Source: Shinella zoogloeoides (GTDB taxonomy: Bacteria > Pseudomonadota > Alphaproteobacteria > Rhizobiales > Rhizobiaceae). From it: DNA of 64,000 bases. Position numbers and translations under genes: made by a program. The notes under the pieces were generated by a model. The model saw nothing but the letters and a program-made list of their open reading frames with translations, searched no databases and had not been told where the DNA came from. The stretch is taken from positions 1 to 64,000 of the forward strand of contig NZ_QNUJ01000016.1 in assembly GCF_003574625.1 (NCBI RefSeq), given 5' to 3'. Each line of letters opens with the position of its first letter. Positions within the stretch are counted from its first letter, which is position 1. This document shows positions 27,175-36,312 of this stretch, piece after piece.

Positions 27175-28173
27175 TCAGGCGGTCGCTTCCAGGACGATGT
27201 TGGCGGCGCTTTCCTTCAGCTCGATGCCGAAGGCGCGCTGGTAGAGCTCGGCTACCAGTGTGCGCTCAAGCTCATCGCACTTGTTGAGGAAGGTGACGCG
27301 GAAGGCGAAGGCGACGTCGCCGAAGATTTCCGCGTTTTCCGCCCAGGTGATGACCGTACGCGGGCTCATCACGGTCGACAGGTCGCCGTTGATGAAGGCG
27401 GCGCGGGTGAGATCGGCGACGCGCACCATGCGCGAGATCGTCTCGCGGCCGTCCTTGCCGGAAGCGAGGCGCTTCACCTTGGCGGCGACGATGTTCACTT
27501 CGTTGTCGTGCGGCAGATAGTTCAGCGTCGTGACGATGGACCAGCGGTCCATCTGCGCCTGGTTGATCTGCTGCGTGCCGTGGTAGAGGCCGGTCGTATC
27601 GCCGAGGCCGACGGTGTTGGCCGTCGCGAACAGGCGGAAGGCCGGGTGCGGGCGGATGACGCGGCTCTGGTCGAGCAGGGTCAGGCGGCCGGAGGATTCC
27701 AGAACGCGCTGGATGACGAACATCACGTCCGGGCGGCCGGCATCGTATTCGTCGAAGACGAGCGCGACATTGTGCTGGTAGGCCCAGGGCAGGATGCCGT
27801 CCTTGAATTCGGTGACCTGAAGGCCGTCCTTGACGACGATGGCGTCCTTGCCGACGAGGTCGATACGGCTGACATGGCTGTCGAGGTTGACGCGCACGCA
27901 GGGCCAGTTGAGGCGGGCGGCGACCTGCTCGATATGGGTCGACTTGCCGGTGCCGTGATAGCCGGAGACCATGACGCGGCGGTTATGCGCAAATCCGGCG
28001 AGGATGGCGAGGGTCGTTTCGCGGTCGAACAGGTAGTCCGGGTCGAGGTCCGGAACGTAGGCGTCCGCCTTGGAATAGGCCGGAACCCGAAGGTCCGTAT
28101 CAATGCCGAAAACCTCCCGTACGGAAACAGTGGTGTCCGGGAGGTTGGAAATATCGAGATCCATCTTGCTCAT
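27175..28173 (-). CDS. cobS: Aerobic cobaltochelatase subunit CobS
   Basis: The 332-residue AAA+ ATPase partners CobT. Walker [10 protein letters not shown] is at 71-79, Walker B is [11 protein letters not shown], and sensor-type residues are in [11 protein letters not shown]. CobS-CobT rings drive cobalt insertion by CobN. The ATG at 28173 is preceded by GGAG at five bases. Two near-identical 20-base direct repeats lie about 65-110 bases upstream. No cobalamin riboswitch is visible in the leader. Confidence 0.95.
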   Translation of the reverse strand: MSKMDLDISNLPDTTVSVREVFGIDTDLRVPAYSKADAYVPDLDPDYLFDRETTLAILAGFAHNRRVMVSGYHGTGKSTHIEQVAARLNWPCVRVNLDSHVSRIDLVGKDAIVVKDGLQVTEFKDGILPWAYQHNVALVFDEYDAGRPDVMFVIQRVLESSGRLTLLDQSRVIRPHPAFRLFATANTVGLGDTTGLYHGTQQINQAQMDRWSIVTTLNYLPHDNEVNIVAAKVKRLASGKDGRETISRMVRVADLTRAAFINGDLSTVMSPRTVITWAENAEIFGDVAFAFRVTFLNKCDELERTLVAELYQRAFGIELKESAANIVLEATA

Positions 28174-28238
28174 CACGTCTCCGCGGGCGGCGGCCTTACC
28201 TCCACCCCAAATTTATTGCACGCCAACTTTGCCTTTTG

Positions 28239-28281
28239 CTAGACCGCATTATACGCGGGTGCTTGACCGCATTATACGCGG
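28239..28281. repeat. Tandem 20-base direct repeat upstream of cobS
   Basis: CTAGACCGCATTATACGCGG (28239-28258) and CTTGACCGCATTATACGCGG (28262-28281) differ at one base and are spaced 23 bases start to start. They sit in the short gap between cobS and the 3' end of the J-domain gene. They could be an operator for cobS or a small duplication. Confidence 0.8.
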
Positions 28282-28312
28282 CCGGGCGATTCCGCCCGAC
28301 TTCGCCAATGCT

Positions 28313-28936
28313 CTAGCAGAAGCCGGCCTGCTTTAACAATTGATATGCTTGGATGACCGCGCGAAAACGCTCTTCCGAGCCCCTGTCTCCGCCATTTGCA
28401 TCCGGGTGATGCTTTTTGACAAGCGTTTTATAGGCGGACTTGATGTCCTCCGTCGTCGCACTGGCCGAAAGGCCGAGCGTGTCGAAGGCCTTGGCCTCCA
28501 GCGTCTTCAGTTTTCGCGCGCGTGGCTCCATCTGGGGCCTGCGGCCCTTGCCCTCGTTGAAGAAGCCGAAGGGGTCGCGGATGCGCTGATTTGCCCCGGC
28601 CGTGCCGGAACGCGCCGTACCCTGCGCCGGACCGTTCTTGGCGGCCTTGTTGACGCCGATCGTCCAGGTCGGGCGGTGGCCGGTGATGGCCTCCTTCTGG
28701 TAGCGCGCGATCTCGCCGTCGGAGAGGCCCGAGAAGTAGTTGTAGCCCTTGTTGTATTCCTTGACGTGCTCGAAGCAGAACATGAAATACTGCCCTTCGG
28801 CATTGCGGCCGACGGGTGCGCGATGCACGGCATTCTCCTCGCAGCCATCCCACTGACAGGTCGGCGCGGAGCGTTCGGGACGCTCCACGCGCCGCTTCGT
28901 GCGGATGCGGTCGAAGTATTTGGAATCGAGTTTCAT
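28313..28936 (-). CDS. J-domain protein with putative N-terminal zinc site
   Basis: The 207-residue protein has a C-terminal J domain (about 147-207) with the HPD motif in KKHHPDANGGD, so it should stimulate an Hsp70 (DnaK). The N-terminal half has C27, C32, C54 and H57 in CQWDGC...FCFEH, a plausible zinc site not found in classical DnaJ. There is no G/F-rich or DnaJ zinc-finger region. The ATG at 28936 (MKLDSKYFDRIR) is the conserved start. Its TAG stop lies in a TGCTCTA sequence like a RIME end. In rhizobia this gene regularly sits upstream of cobS. Confidence 0.82.
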   Translation of the reverse strand: MKLDSKYFDRIRTKRRVERPERSAPTCQWDGCEENAVHRAPVGRNAEGQYFMFCFEHVKEYNKGYNYFSGLSDGEIARYQKEAITGHRPTWTIGVNKAAKNGPAQGTARSGTAGANQRIRDPFGFFNEGKGRRPQMEPRARKLKTLEAKAFDTLGLSASATTEDIKSAYKTLVKKHHPDANGGDRGSEERFRAVIQAYQLLKQAGFC

Positions 28937-29058
28937 GGCGCTAATTATGGGACTCCGGAAGGCCCGCAACAAGAATTGACAAAGCGGATTGTTGCTGGCT
29001 TTGTGGGACTATTTTTCTGCGTCGCGGCCCGGCGTTTCCGGCCGCCGAAGGTTCCGAA

Positions 29059-29340
29059 ATGTCCATGAAATCCAGCATGACCGCCAAGCTCGAAGCGGCC
29101 TTTTCGCCCGAGCGCCTCGAAGTCCTCAACGAAAGCCACCTGCATGCCGGTCACCAGCCGGGGTTCGATGGCGAGGGCGAGACGCATATGCGCATCCGCA
29201 TCGTCTCTTCGGCCTTCGCCGGCATGAGCCGCGTGGCGCGCCACAGGGCGATCAACGAGGTGGTGAAGGCGGAGCTCGACGCGGGCCTGCATGCGCTCGC
29301 CGTCGAGGCGACCGCACCCGGCGAGCCGACGCGCTGGTAG
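29059..29340 (+). CDS. bolA: BolA family protein
   Basis: The 93-residue protein has the BolA fold with LHAGHQPGFDGEGETHMRIRIVSSAF and the RVARHRAINEVV helix. BolA proteins bind monothiol glutaredoxins through [2Fe-2S] clusters and, in rhizobia, the related protein regulates iron-responsive genes (RirA/BolA circuits). It is divergent from the J-domain gene and converges on the CorC-like gene with three bases between stops. Confidence 0.92.
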   Translation: MSMKSSMTAKLEAAFSPERLEVLNESHLHAGHQPGFDGEGETHMRIRIVSSAFAGMSRVARHRAINEVVKAELDAGLHALAVEATAPGEPTRW

Positions 29341-29343
29341 TCG

Positions 29344-30246
29344 CTACGTGCCGGCCGGCCCGGGCTCGACCGGGCGGATGCGCAGCTTGGTGATGCGGTT
29401 CTTCACCCGCTTCATGACGATGAAGCGCTTGCCGTAGAAGGTGAAGGCCTGCCGCTCCTCGGGGATCGATTTCGATTCGTGGATGACGAGGCCGGCAATG
29501 GTCGTCGCTTCCTCGTCGGGAAGGTTCCAGGTGAAGGCACGGTTGAGGTCGCGGATCGAGACGCCGCCGTCGACGACGAGCGAACCGTCCGCCTCCTGCC
29601 GCACGCCCTGCATGTCGACGGCGGTTTCGTCGGAGATATCGCCGACGATCTCCTTCAAAATGTCCTGAAGCGTTACCACGCCCTGCACCTCGCCATATTC
29701 GTCCACCACGGTGGCGAAATGCTCCTGCCGGCGCAGGAATGCGGCGAGCTGTTCCTTCAGCGTCGTCGTGTCGGGCACGAACCAGGGTTTCTGCGCAACC
29801 CTGGTGATGTCGAGGTTCCTCGGCTCCACGCCGGGTTCGGCGAGCGCCCGCAGCAGGTCCTTGGCGTGGACGACACCCACGATATTGTCCACCGAGCCGG
29901 CCCAGAGCGGCATGCGCGTATAGGGGCTTTCCAGCACGGCCTTGACGATCTCCTCCGGCGGATCGCCGGCATTCAACGCCCGCATGGCAGTGCGGTGGAC
30001 CATGATGTCGGAGACTTCCAGCGCGTCGAGATCGAGCCCGCTCGTAATCCTGTCGCGGTCGGATTTTGCAGGGCCCCCGTCCCGGGAGCGCTCGCCGTCC
30101 GCCTCGCGCGTTTCCTGATGCGAGCGCCAGAGGGCGGCAATCGACGAGCGCTGCCGGAAGATGAGGGCGGCGGCGGCCAGGCCGAGGACGAGAACGATCC
30201 ACGGCCAGAGGGGAGACGCGAGCGCGGCGGACGTTTCGCCGGTCAT
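29344..30246 (-). CDS. CorC/HlyC-type CBS-domain protein lacking DUF21
   Basis: The 300-residue protein has one N-terminal membrane helix (about 13-30), a charged linker, a pair of CBS domains (about 75-200; VSDIMVHRT and VVDEYGEVQGVVTLQDILKEIVGDI) and a C-terminal CorC_HlyC domain ending FIVMKRVKNRITKLRIRPVE. Rhizobial homologues next to aroB normally run to about 430 residues with a DUF21/CNNM membrane domain; that domain is absent here. Its ATG overlaps the aroB stop (ATGA), so it is translated with aroB. A role in metal-ion or divalent cation homeostasis is family-based inference. Confidence 0.82.
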   Translation of the reverse strand: MTGETSAALASPLWPWIVLVLGLAAAALIFRQRSSIAALWRSHQETREADGERSRDGGPAKSDRDRITSGLDLDALEVSDIMVHRTAMRALNAGDPPEEIVKAVLESPYTRMPLWAGSVDNIVGVVHAKDLLRALAEPGVEPRNLDITRVAQKPWFVPDTTTLKEQLAAFLRRQEHFATVVDEYGEVQGVVTLQDILKEIVGDISDETAVDMQGVRQEADGSLVVDGGVSIRDLNRAFTWNLPDEEATTIAGLVIHESKSIPEERQAFTFYGKRFIVMKRVKNRITKLRIRPVEPGPAGT

Positions 30247-31376
30247 TTCGGCAGCTTTTCCTTGAGGAAGGCGACGACTTCGGATTGCGGCACGTCGTCG
30301 GCGACGAAGGACTGGCCGACGCCGCGCGTCAGGATGAAGGTGAGCTTGCCGGCCTTGACCTTCTTGTCCTGTGCGATGGCGTCCATCAGTTTTTCAGCCG
30401 GCGGCAGGCCGCCCGGAATCTCGCCCATCGTGGTCGGCAGGCCGACCTCGCGCAGATGCGCCTCGACGCGCTTGCCGTCGTCGGGGCTGCAAAGGTTCAT
30501 GCGGGCGGAGAACTGGTGAGCGAGCACCATGCCGATGGAGACGCCCTCGCCGTGTACGAGGCGGGCGCTGTCATACTGTGTCGCGGCTTCCAGCGCATGG
30601 CCGAAGGTGTGGCCGAGATTGAGGAGGGCGCGCTGGCCGTTCTCGCGCTCGTCGGCGGCGACGACATCTGCTTTCGCCTGGCAGCTCGTGGCGATGGCCG
30701 TAATGCGTGCCTCGCCGCCGGCGAAGACGTCGCGCCAGTTCTTCTCCAGCCAGGCGAAGAAGTCGGGCTTGTCGATCAGGCCGTATTTGGCCACCTCCGC
30801 GTAGCCGGCGCGGAATTCGCGGGGCGAAAGCGTGTCGAGCACGTCGGTATCGGCGAGCACGAGGTCGGGCTGGTGGAAGACGCCGATGAGGTTCTTGCCG
30901 TGCGGCGAGTTGATGCCGGTCTTGCCGCCGACGGAGGAATCGACCTGCGCCAGCAGCGAGGTCGGCACCTGAATGAAGCGCGAGCCGCGGCGCACGATGC
31001 CGGCGGCAAAGCCGGTGAGGTCGCCGATGACGCCGCCGCCGAGCGCCACCACGGCGTCGTTGCGCTCGATGCGGGCGGCGAGCACGCTGTCGCAGACGCT
31101 GATCAGGTGCTCGAAGCTCTTGGTCTTCTCGCCGGCCGGCAGCACGAGCGAGACGGCATCGATGCCCTCGGCTTTCAGTGCGGCCATGAAGCCGTCGAGA
31201 TAGATCGGCGCGACATGCGCGTCGGTGATGACGGCGATCTTGCGGCCCTTGAGGCGGCTGGCGATCTCGCGGCCGGCGGCAGCGATGAGGCCGGGGCCGA
31301 TCAGGATATCGTAGGAGCGGTCGCCGAGGTCGACGCGCACGGTGCGGCGCGCGGTGGCAGTGGCAGTCATGGTCAT
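30243..31376 (-). CDS. aroB: 3-dehydroquinate synthase
   Basis: The 377-residue enzyme makes 3-dehydroquinate from DAHP in the shikimate pathway. The NAD-binding GGGVIGDLTGFAAG, the substrate and zinc region SSVGGKTGINSPHGKNLIG and the zinc ligands in NLGHTFGHALE and LVHGEGVSIGM are present. It begins four bases after aroK, and two ATGs (codons 1 and 3) are possible starts. aroK-aroB-corC form one operon. Confidence 0.96.
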   Translation of the reverse strand: MTMTATATARRTVRVDLGDRSYDILIGPGLIAAAGREIASRLKGRKIAVITDAHVAPIYLDGFMAALKAEGIDAVSLVLPAGEKTKSFEHLISVCDSVLAARIERNDAVVALGGGVIGDLTGFAAGIVRRGSRFIQVPTSLLAQVDSSVGGKTGINSPHGKNLIGVFHQPDLVLADTDVLDTLSPREFRAGYAEVAKYGLIDKPDFFAWLEKNWRDVFAGGEARITAIATSCQAKADVVAADERENGQRALLNLGHTFGHALEAATQYDSARLVHGEGVSIGMVLAHQFSARMNLCSPDDGKRVEAHLREVGLPTTMGEIPGGLPPAEKLMDAIAQDKKVKAGKLTFILTRGVGQSFVADDVPQSEVVAFLKEKLPK

Positions 31377-31380
31377 CTCG

Positions 31381-31962
31381 TCAGGGTTTGCGGGCGGCGG
31401 CGGCGATCGCGGTGAGCACCTCCTCCACCATGGTTTCCTTCTTCACGTCGCGCGACATCACGGTCAGATCGGCTTCCGCATAGATCGGGTAACGGGCATT
31501 CATGAGGTTTTCGAGCGTCTGGCGCGGGTTCTCGGTCTTCAGGAGCGGGCGGGTGTCGCGCTTGTTGACGCGTTCCCAGAGCACGTCGAGATCGGCATTG
31601 AGCCAGACGGTGAGCCCGCCGCGCTTGATGTTGCGGCGGGTGTTCTCGTTGATATAGGCGCCGCCGCCGGTGGAGACGACGCGCGGGCCGGAACGCAGCA
31701 GGCGCTTGATGACGCGGGTTTCCAGCGCGCGGAACTCGGCCTCGCCATAGGCGGCGAAGAGGTCGGTGATCGACATGCGCGAGACGCGCTCGATCTCATG
31801 GTCGGAATCGACGAAAGGGATGCCGAGCGCCTGCGCCGTCATGCGGCCGATGGCCGATTTGCCGGCGCCCATCAGGCCGATCAGGACGAGGTTTCGCTTG
31901 CCGAGTGCGGCGCGGGCCTCGGCGGCGAGCGTGAGAGGGGCCTGGTCGATCAGCTCGGTCAT
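31381..31962 (-). CDS. aroK: Shikimate kinase
   Basis: The 193-residue P-loop kinase phosphorylates shikimate. Walker A GLMGAGKS is at 29-36, the substrate residues are in DSDHEIE and GGGAYI, and the lid region is KRDTRPLL. The N-terminal 20 residues extend beyond the E. coli enzyme, usual in rhizobia. It is the first gene of the aroKB operon and is divergent from the small membrane protein and xerD, with 173 bases between starts. Confidence 0.95.
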   Translation of the reverse strand: MTELIDQAPLTLAAEARAALGKRNLVLIGLMGAGKSAIGRMTAQALGIPFVDSDHEIERVSRMSITDLFAAYGEAEFRALETRVIKRLLRSGPRVVSTGGGAYINENTRRNIKRGGLTVWLNADLDVLWERVNKRDTRPLLKTENPRQTLENLMNARYPIYAEADLTVMSRDVKKETMVEEVLTAIAAAARKP

Positions 31963-32135
31963 GGCGTTTTCCGGGGTTTCGCTCCTTTCCGTATCGACAA
32001 AAGCGCCGGAAGCGTCAAGCCTACGCCGTGCCGGAGACTGCGGATGGCCGGCTCTTCGAGGCCGATCCCGGGCCCGCCGCCCTTGCGCTCGGCGGATGGC
32101 AAGGCGATATAGGGGGCATCGCCCCGGAGACAGCC

Positions 32136-32285
32136 ATGCCCACCCTTTTCCGCTTCCTGTTCTTCTGCGCCGTGATCGTCGGATCGGTCTATGGTGTGAT
32201 GGTGGCGCTGGTGACCTTCGTCGAGCCGACCGAGCGGGAGGTGACGATCCGTATCCCCTCCGAGCGGGTAAACCCGCCGCAATGA
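32136..32285 (+). CDS. Small one-helix membrane protein upstream of xerD
   Basis: The 49-residue protein consists of a short N-terminus, one hydrophobic helix (about 4-28) and a charged tail [23 protein letters not shown] lies upstream of the ATG at 32136. Its stop overlaps the xerD start codon (ATGA), so the two are probably co-translated. Homologues of unknown function are found at this place in rhizobia. I cannot assign a role. Confidence 0.68.
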   Translation: MPTLFRFLFFCAVIVGSVYGVMVALVTFVEPTEREVTIRIPSERVNPPQ

Positions 32286-33229
32286 GGGATCCATCCGCAC
32301 TTCAGGTCGAGTCCTTCCTCGAGATGATGAGCGCCGAACGGGGCGCGGCGACGAACACGCTGCAGTCCTACGAGCGCGACCTCGAGGATGCGCGGTCCTT
32401 CCTCAATGAGCGGGGCGTGCGCCTTGCCGAGGCGACGCCGGACGATCTCAGGGCCTATCTCGGCCATCTCGCAAAGCAGGGATTTGCCGCGTCCTCGCAG
32501 GCGCGGCGGCTCTCGGCGCTGCGGCAGTTCTTCAAGTTCCTCTATGGCGAGGGCCTGCGCGGCGACGATCCGACCGGCATCCTCGATGCGCCGAAGAAGG
32601 GGCGCTCGCTGCCCAAGACGCTGAGCGTCGACGACGTCACGCGCCTGATCGGCCGGGCGGAGGCGGAAGCGGCGGAGCCCGGCGGCAACCTTCTCCTCAA
32701 GCGGCGCATGCATCTTCTGGTCGAGCTTCTCTATGCGACGGGCCTGCGGGTCAGCGAGCTCGTCTCGCTGCCGGCGAGCGTGCTGGCGCAGACGGGGCGC
32801 TTCCTCATCGTGAAAGGCAAGGGCAGCAAGGAGCGCCTGGTGCCGATGTCGCGCGCCGCCGTTTCGGCGCTGGAGGCCTATGGCGAGACGCTGGCGGCCG
32901 CGATCGGCGACGATCCGGCGGCGGGCAGCTTCCTCTTCCCGGCTCAGAGCAAGGAGGGGCATTTGCCCCGGCAGGTCTTCGCCCGCGACCTCAAGGCGCT
33001 GGCCGGCAGGGCGGGCATCAGGGCCGCGACGCTCTCGCCGCATGTCCTTCGCCATGCCTTCGCCAGCCACCTCCTGCAGAACGGCGCGGACCTTCGCGCC
33101 GTGCAGGAACTGCTGGGTCACTCGGACATTTCCACGACACAAATCTATACGCATGTGCTGGAAGAACGGCTGCACCAGCTCGTTCAAACCCATCACCCTC
33201 TTGCCAAACAGGCAAAAAAACCGGATTAG
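32282..33229 (+). CDS. xerD: Site-specific tyrosine recombinase XerD
   Basis: The 315-residue recombinase resolves chromosome dimers at dif with XerC. The catalytic residues are visible: R156 in [10 protein letters not shown]254 and R257 in [10 protein letters not shown]280 in LLGHSD and the nucleophile Y289 in TQIYTHV. The N-terminal SAM-like DNA-binding domain starts [10 protein letters not shown]. The ATG at 32282 overlaps the preceding stop. It is a housekeeping recombinase, not a phage integrase: it has the normal XerD length and lies in a core gene block next to accA, with no island around it. Confidence 0.93.
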   Translation: MRDPSALQVESFLEMMSAERGAATNTLQSYERDLEDARSFLNERGVRLAEATPDDLRAYLGHLAKQGFAASSQARRLSALRQFFKFLYGEGLRGDDPTGILDAPKKGRSLPKTLSVDDVTRLIGRAEAEAAEPGGNLLLKRRMHLLVELLYATGLRVSELVSLPASVLAQTGRFLIVKGKGSKERLVPMSRAAVSALEAYGETLAAAIGDDPAAGSFLFPAQSKEGHLPRQVFARDLKALAGRAGIRAATLSPHVLRHAFASHLLQNGADLRAVQELLGHSDISTTQIYTHVLEERLHQLVQTHHPLAKQAKKPD

Positions 33230-33306
33230 GACCCCTCCCGCTTGCGACTGGCCCCTGGCCGAGCGCAGCCTGACGCGGTTTGAGCAAACGATCGGAAACG
33301 CATCTC

Positions 33307-34260
33307 ATGCACAACTACCTCGATTTCGAAAAGCCCATCTCGGATCTCGAAGGCAAGATCCACGAGCTGAGAAAGCTGGCGGAAGAAGACGAGAGCATCG
33401 ACACGAGCGACGAGGTCGGCAGGCTCGAAGTTCGCGCCCGCGAGGCGACGGCGGATATCTATTCCAAGCTGACGCCCTGGCAGAAGACGCAGGTCGCGCG
33501 CCATCCGCAGCGTCCGCATTTCGTCGACTATGCCGCGCAGCTCTTCGAGGAGTTCACCCCGCTCGCCGGCGACCGCAAGTTCGCCGAGGACGAGGCGATT
33601 CAGGCCGGTCTCGGCCGGTTCCGCGGCGAGGCCGTCGCCATCATCGGCCAGGAAAAGGGCAACGACACCAAGTCGCGCCTCAAGCACAATTTCGGCAGCG
33701 CCCGGCCGGAAGGCTACCGCAAGGCGATCCGCGTCATGGAAATGGCCGACCGCTTCGGCCTGCCCGTCATCACGCTGATCGACACGGCCGGCGCCTATCC
33801 GGGCATCGGCGCGGAAGAGCGCGGCCAGGCGGAAGCCATCGCCCGCTCCACCGAGATGTGTCTCAATGTCCGCGTGCCGATCGTCTCCGTCGTTCTCGGC
33901 GAGGGCGGCTCGGGCGGCGCGATCGCGATCGCCACGGGCGACCGCGTCTACATGCTGGAACATGCGATCTATTCCGTGATCTCGCCGGAAGGCGCGGCCT
34001 CCATCCTCTGGCGCGATTCCACCCGCGCCAAGGAAGCGGCGAGCAACATGAAGATCACGTCGGAGGACCTGAAGGCCCTCGGCGTCATCGACGGCATCAT
34101 TCCCGAGCCGGTCGGCGGCGCGCATCGCGATCCGGCCGCCGTCATCGGCCGCACGGGCGACGTCATCGCCGCCGCGCTGAAGGATCTTTCGGCCAAGCCC
34201 GGCGACCAGCTTCGCAAGGATCGCCGGCAGCGCTACCTGAATATCGGCCGCCAGCTCTGA
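33307..34260 (+). CDS. accA: Acetyl-CoA carboxylase carboxyltransferase subunit alpha
   Basis: The 317-residue subunit transfers CO2 from carboxybiotin to acetyl-CoA with AccD in fatty acid synthesis. It starts MHNYLDFEKPISDLEGKI and carries the oxyanion loops GRPEGYRKA-like SARPEGYRKAIRVMEMA, DTAGAYPGIGAEERGQ and GEGGSGGAIAI. Length is normal. It is 77 bases behind xerD and may share its transcript. Confidence 0.96.
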   Translation: MHNYLDFEKPISDLEGKIHELRKLAEEDESIDTSDEVGRLEVRAREATADIYSKLTPWQKTQVARHPQRPHFVDYAAQLFEEFTPLAGDRKFAEDEAIQAGLGRFRGEAVAIIGQEKGNDTKSRLKHNFGSARPEGYRKAIRVMEMADRFGLPVITLIDTAGAYPGIGAEERGQAEAIARSTEMCLNVRVPIVSVVLGEGGSGGAIAIATGDRVYMLEHAIYSVISPEGAASILWRDSTRAKEAASNMKITSEDLKALGVIDGIIPEPVGGAHRDPAAVIGRTGDVIAAALKDLSAKPGDQLRKDRRQRYLNIGRQL

Positions 34261-34452
34261 TCCGCCGGCAGCGCTCGCACCCTTCGCCCCATCTCGGCCA
34301 CAATCCTTGTGTGTGAAGGGGCTGCGGTCGTCCGGCAGTCTCGCGAAAGAATTCCCGGTTAAGAGTTTATGAAGTATAAGCCGGTTACGACTGCGCGTCC
34401 CGCCCTGCCGGCGCGACGGCTCGCGATCTGACGATAGTTCACGGACCCTTGC

Positions 34453-35967
34453 ATGCGCCTTACCGTTCTTGCCGCCGTTTCGCTTCTCGCCGTGGTCACC
34501 GCGGGATGCACCAATGAGACGCTCGACTCGTTCGACAAGGTCGACGTCGACATCTCCAAGGTGTCCAGCAAGACCGGCTACCAGCTTTCGCCGGCGGTGC
34601 TGACCAAGTTCTCCAAGATGAACATCGACCGGTCCTCGCCGATCATGCTGCGCATCCTGAAGGAGGAGGGGCGGCTGGAAGTGTGGAAGGCCGACCGTTC
34701 CAACCGGTTCCAGATGGTGCGCAACTACAAGATCTGCGCCTGGTCCGGCAAGCTCGGCCCGAAGACGAAGGAAGGCGACCGCCAGGCGCCGGAAGGCTTC
34801 TATCCGCTCTCGCGCGGCCAGATGAACCCGAATTCCAGCTACTATCTCGCGATCAACACCGGTTTCCCCAACACCTATGACCGCGCCAACAAGGCGAGCG
34901 GCACCAATCTGATGATCCATGGCGCCTGCTCCTCGTCGGGCTGCTATTCGATGACCGACGAGCAGATGCTCGAAATCTTCGCCTTCGCGCGCGACGCCTT
35001 CGACGGCGGGCAGAAGGCGGTTCAGCTCCAGGCATTCCCCTTCCGCATGACCGCGGAGAACATGGCGCGGCACCGCGACAATCCGAACATCGAATTCTGG
35101 AAGATGCTGAAAGTCGGCTGGGATCACTTCGAGATCACCAAGCGGCCGCCGGAGGTCAATGTCTGCGAAGGCAAGTACGTCTTCAACCAGCAGGCCGACA
35201 AGCCCTTCTCGCCGGCCGGCGCCTGTCCGGCGATGACGACGCCGTCGTCGCTCGACGTCGCGCTTTCCAGCTACAACAAGACCTATGCCACGGCCTATGC
35301 CAAGGCGATGAGCAAGTACCAGGGCACCGTCTGGATCGAGCCGTCGGAAGCCCAGCGCAAGGCGATCGTCGCCGACCAGCGCAAGGGGCGCGAGCTTGCC
35401 TATGCGCCGACGGGCAATTCGCTCGATGCCGGCAAGCTGATGACGCAGCAGGAGATCGAGGCGCAGAAGCGCAAGGCCGAGGAGGCCGAAAAGCGCAAGC
35501 TCGAAGCGGAAGAACGCGCCAAGCAGGCGGTCGAGCAGGCCAAGCTCGATGCCGAGCAGAAGAAGGTCAAGGAAGCGGAAGACCTCGCGGCGGACGTTGC
35601 CGCCGAGAAGGCGCAGAAGCAGGCGCACGGCGCAGGCGCTCTCCCCGTTCCGGAAGAAAACCCCGGCGTGACGGTCGTCGAGAAGCCGGAGAAGAAGCCG
35701 TTCTGGAAGCTCTGGGCCGCCAAGGAAGAGCAGCCGGCCAAGGCCGCGCCTGTCGCGGAGGCCTCGCAGCAGGCCGGCGAGGCGAAGGCCGATGCCGGGC
35801 AGCAGGCCCAGAAGGAAGCGCGCAACCCGGCCACGGCCGCAAGCGCCGAAAAGGCGAAGAAGCCGGTGGATGCGGCCGGCACGCAGCCGGTGCCGGAAGA
35901 GAACCCGGCCGTCGAGGTCGTGGAGCAGGCGCCGAAGAAGCCCTTCTGGAAGTTCTGGCAGAAATGA
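34453..35967 (+). CDS. Murein L,D-transpeptidase (YafK-like YkuD) with repeated tail
   Basis: The 504-residue protein begins with a hydrophobic signal ending VVTAGC, a likely lipoprotein site though not a perfect lipobox. The YkuD domain covers about 60-200 with the catalytic motif H156-GACSSSG-C164-YS. L,D-transpeptidases form 3-3 peptidoglycan cross-links or attach proteins to murein. A Lys/Glu/Ala-rich coiled-coil segment (about 335-395) follows. The tail carries two copies of PVPEENP..V.VVE....KKPFWK.W, at about 398-424 and 479-504. The stop overlaps the TusA-like gene (ATGA). Confidence 0.85.
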   Translation: MRLTVLAAVSLLAVVTAGCTNETLDSFDKVDVDISKVSSKTGYQLSPAVLTKFSKMNIDRSSPIMLRILKEEGRLEVWKADRSNRFQMVRNYKICAWSGKLGPKTKEGDRQAPEGFYPLSRGQMNPNSSYYLAINTGFPNTYDRANKASGTNLMIHGACSSSGCYSMTDEQMLEIFAFARDAFDGGQKAVQLQAFPFRMTAENMARHRDNPNIEFWKMLKVGWDHFEITKRPPEVNVCEGKYVFNQQADKPFSPAGACPAMTTPSSLDVALSSYNKTYATAYAKAMSKYQGTVWIEPSEAQRKAIVADQRKGRELAYAPTGNSLDAGKLMTQQEIEAQKRKAEEAEKRKLEAEERAKQAVEQAKLDAEQKKVKEAEDLAADVAAEKAQKQAHGAGALPVPEENPGVTVVEKPEKKPFWKLWAAKEEQPAKAAPVAEASQQAGEAKADAGQQAQKEARNPATAASAEKAKKPVDAAGTQPVPEENPAVEVVEQAPKKPFWKFWQK

Positions 35968-36206
35968 GTTCCCCGGCGGGCGATGTCGAGGTCTACGATC
36001 TGCGCGGCCTGAAATGCCCGTTGCCGGTGATGAAGACGCGCAAGCGCCTTTCGAGCATGGCGGCGGGCGCCGGCCTCTGGGTCGAGACGACCGATCCGCT
36101 CGCCGTCATCGACATTCCCCATTTCTGCCGGGAGGACGGCCATCTGCTCGAGGCGAGCGAGCGCGTCGAGGCGGGGCACCGTTTCCTGATCCGCAAGAAG
36201 GCCTGA
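35964..36206 (+). CDS. TusA-like sulfur carrier protein
   Basis: The 80-residue protein is a TusA/SirA fold: DLRGLKCPLPVMKTRKRLSSM contains the CPLP cysteine that carries persulfide sulfur, followed by VETTDPLAVIDIPHFCREDGHLL. Family members relay sulfur to tRNA thiolation or molybdenum cofactor pathways. It overlaps the L,D-transpeptidase stop by four bases, which suggests coupling but not a shared function. A RIME repeat follows at once. Confidence 0.85.
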   Translation: MSSPAGDVEVYDLRGLKCPLPVMKTRKRLSSMAAGAGLWVETTDPLAVIDIPHFCREDGHLLEASERVEAGHRFLIRKKA

Positions 36207-36209
36207 GCG

Positions 36210-36312
36210 GGAGCGTTTCGGCTCTTCTTCGGATCGCGAAAACGCTCCGGCATTCTGGTTTTGCGCATTTCCGAACGCAAAACCGCGAGGCACTTTTGCT
36301 GGAAATGCTCTA
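36210..36312. repeat. RIME-type intergenic repeat, copy 3
   Basis: This 103-base copy runs from GGAGCGTTTCGGC to GGAAATGCTCTA. It keeps both palindromes, GGAGCG/CGCTCC and the region around GCGCATTTCCGAACGC. Its final CTA is the stop codon of the COG0523 gene on the minus strand, and its first base is four bases after the TusA-like stop, so it fills the whole gap between two convergent genes and probably acts as their terminator. Confidence 0.85.

Noticed and set aside
32282-33229. Tyrosine recombinase as sign of a mobile element
   Set aside because: It is a full-length XerD with accA next to it, in a core gene block, with no flanking repeats.
34222-34275. 13-base direct repeat CGCCGGCAGCGCT at 34222-34234 and 34263-34275
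   Set aside because: One copy is in the accA coding end and the other just after it; nothing shows more than chance or a small duplication in GC-rich DNA.
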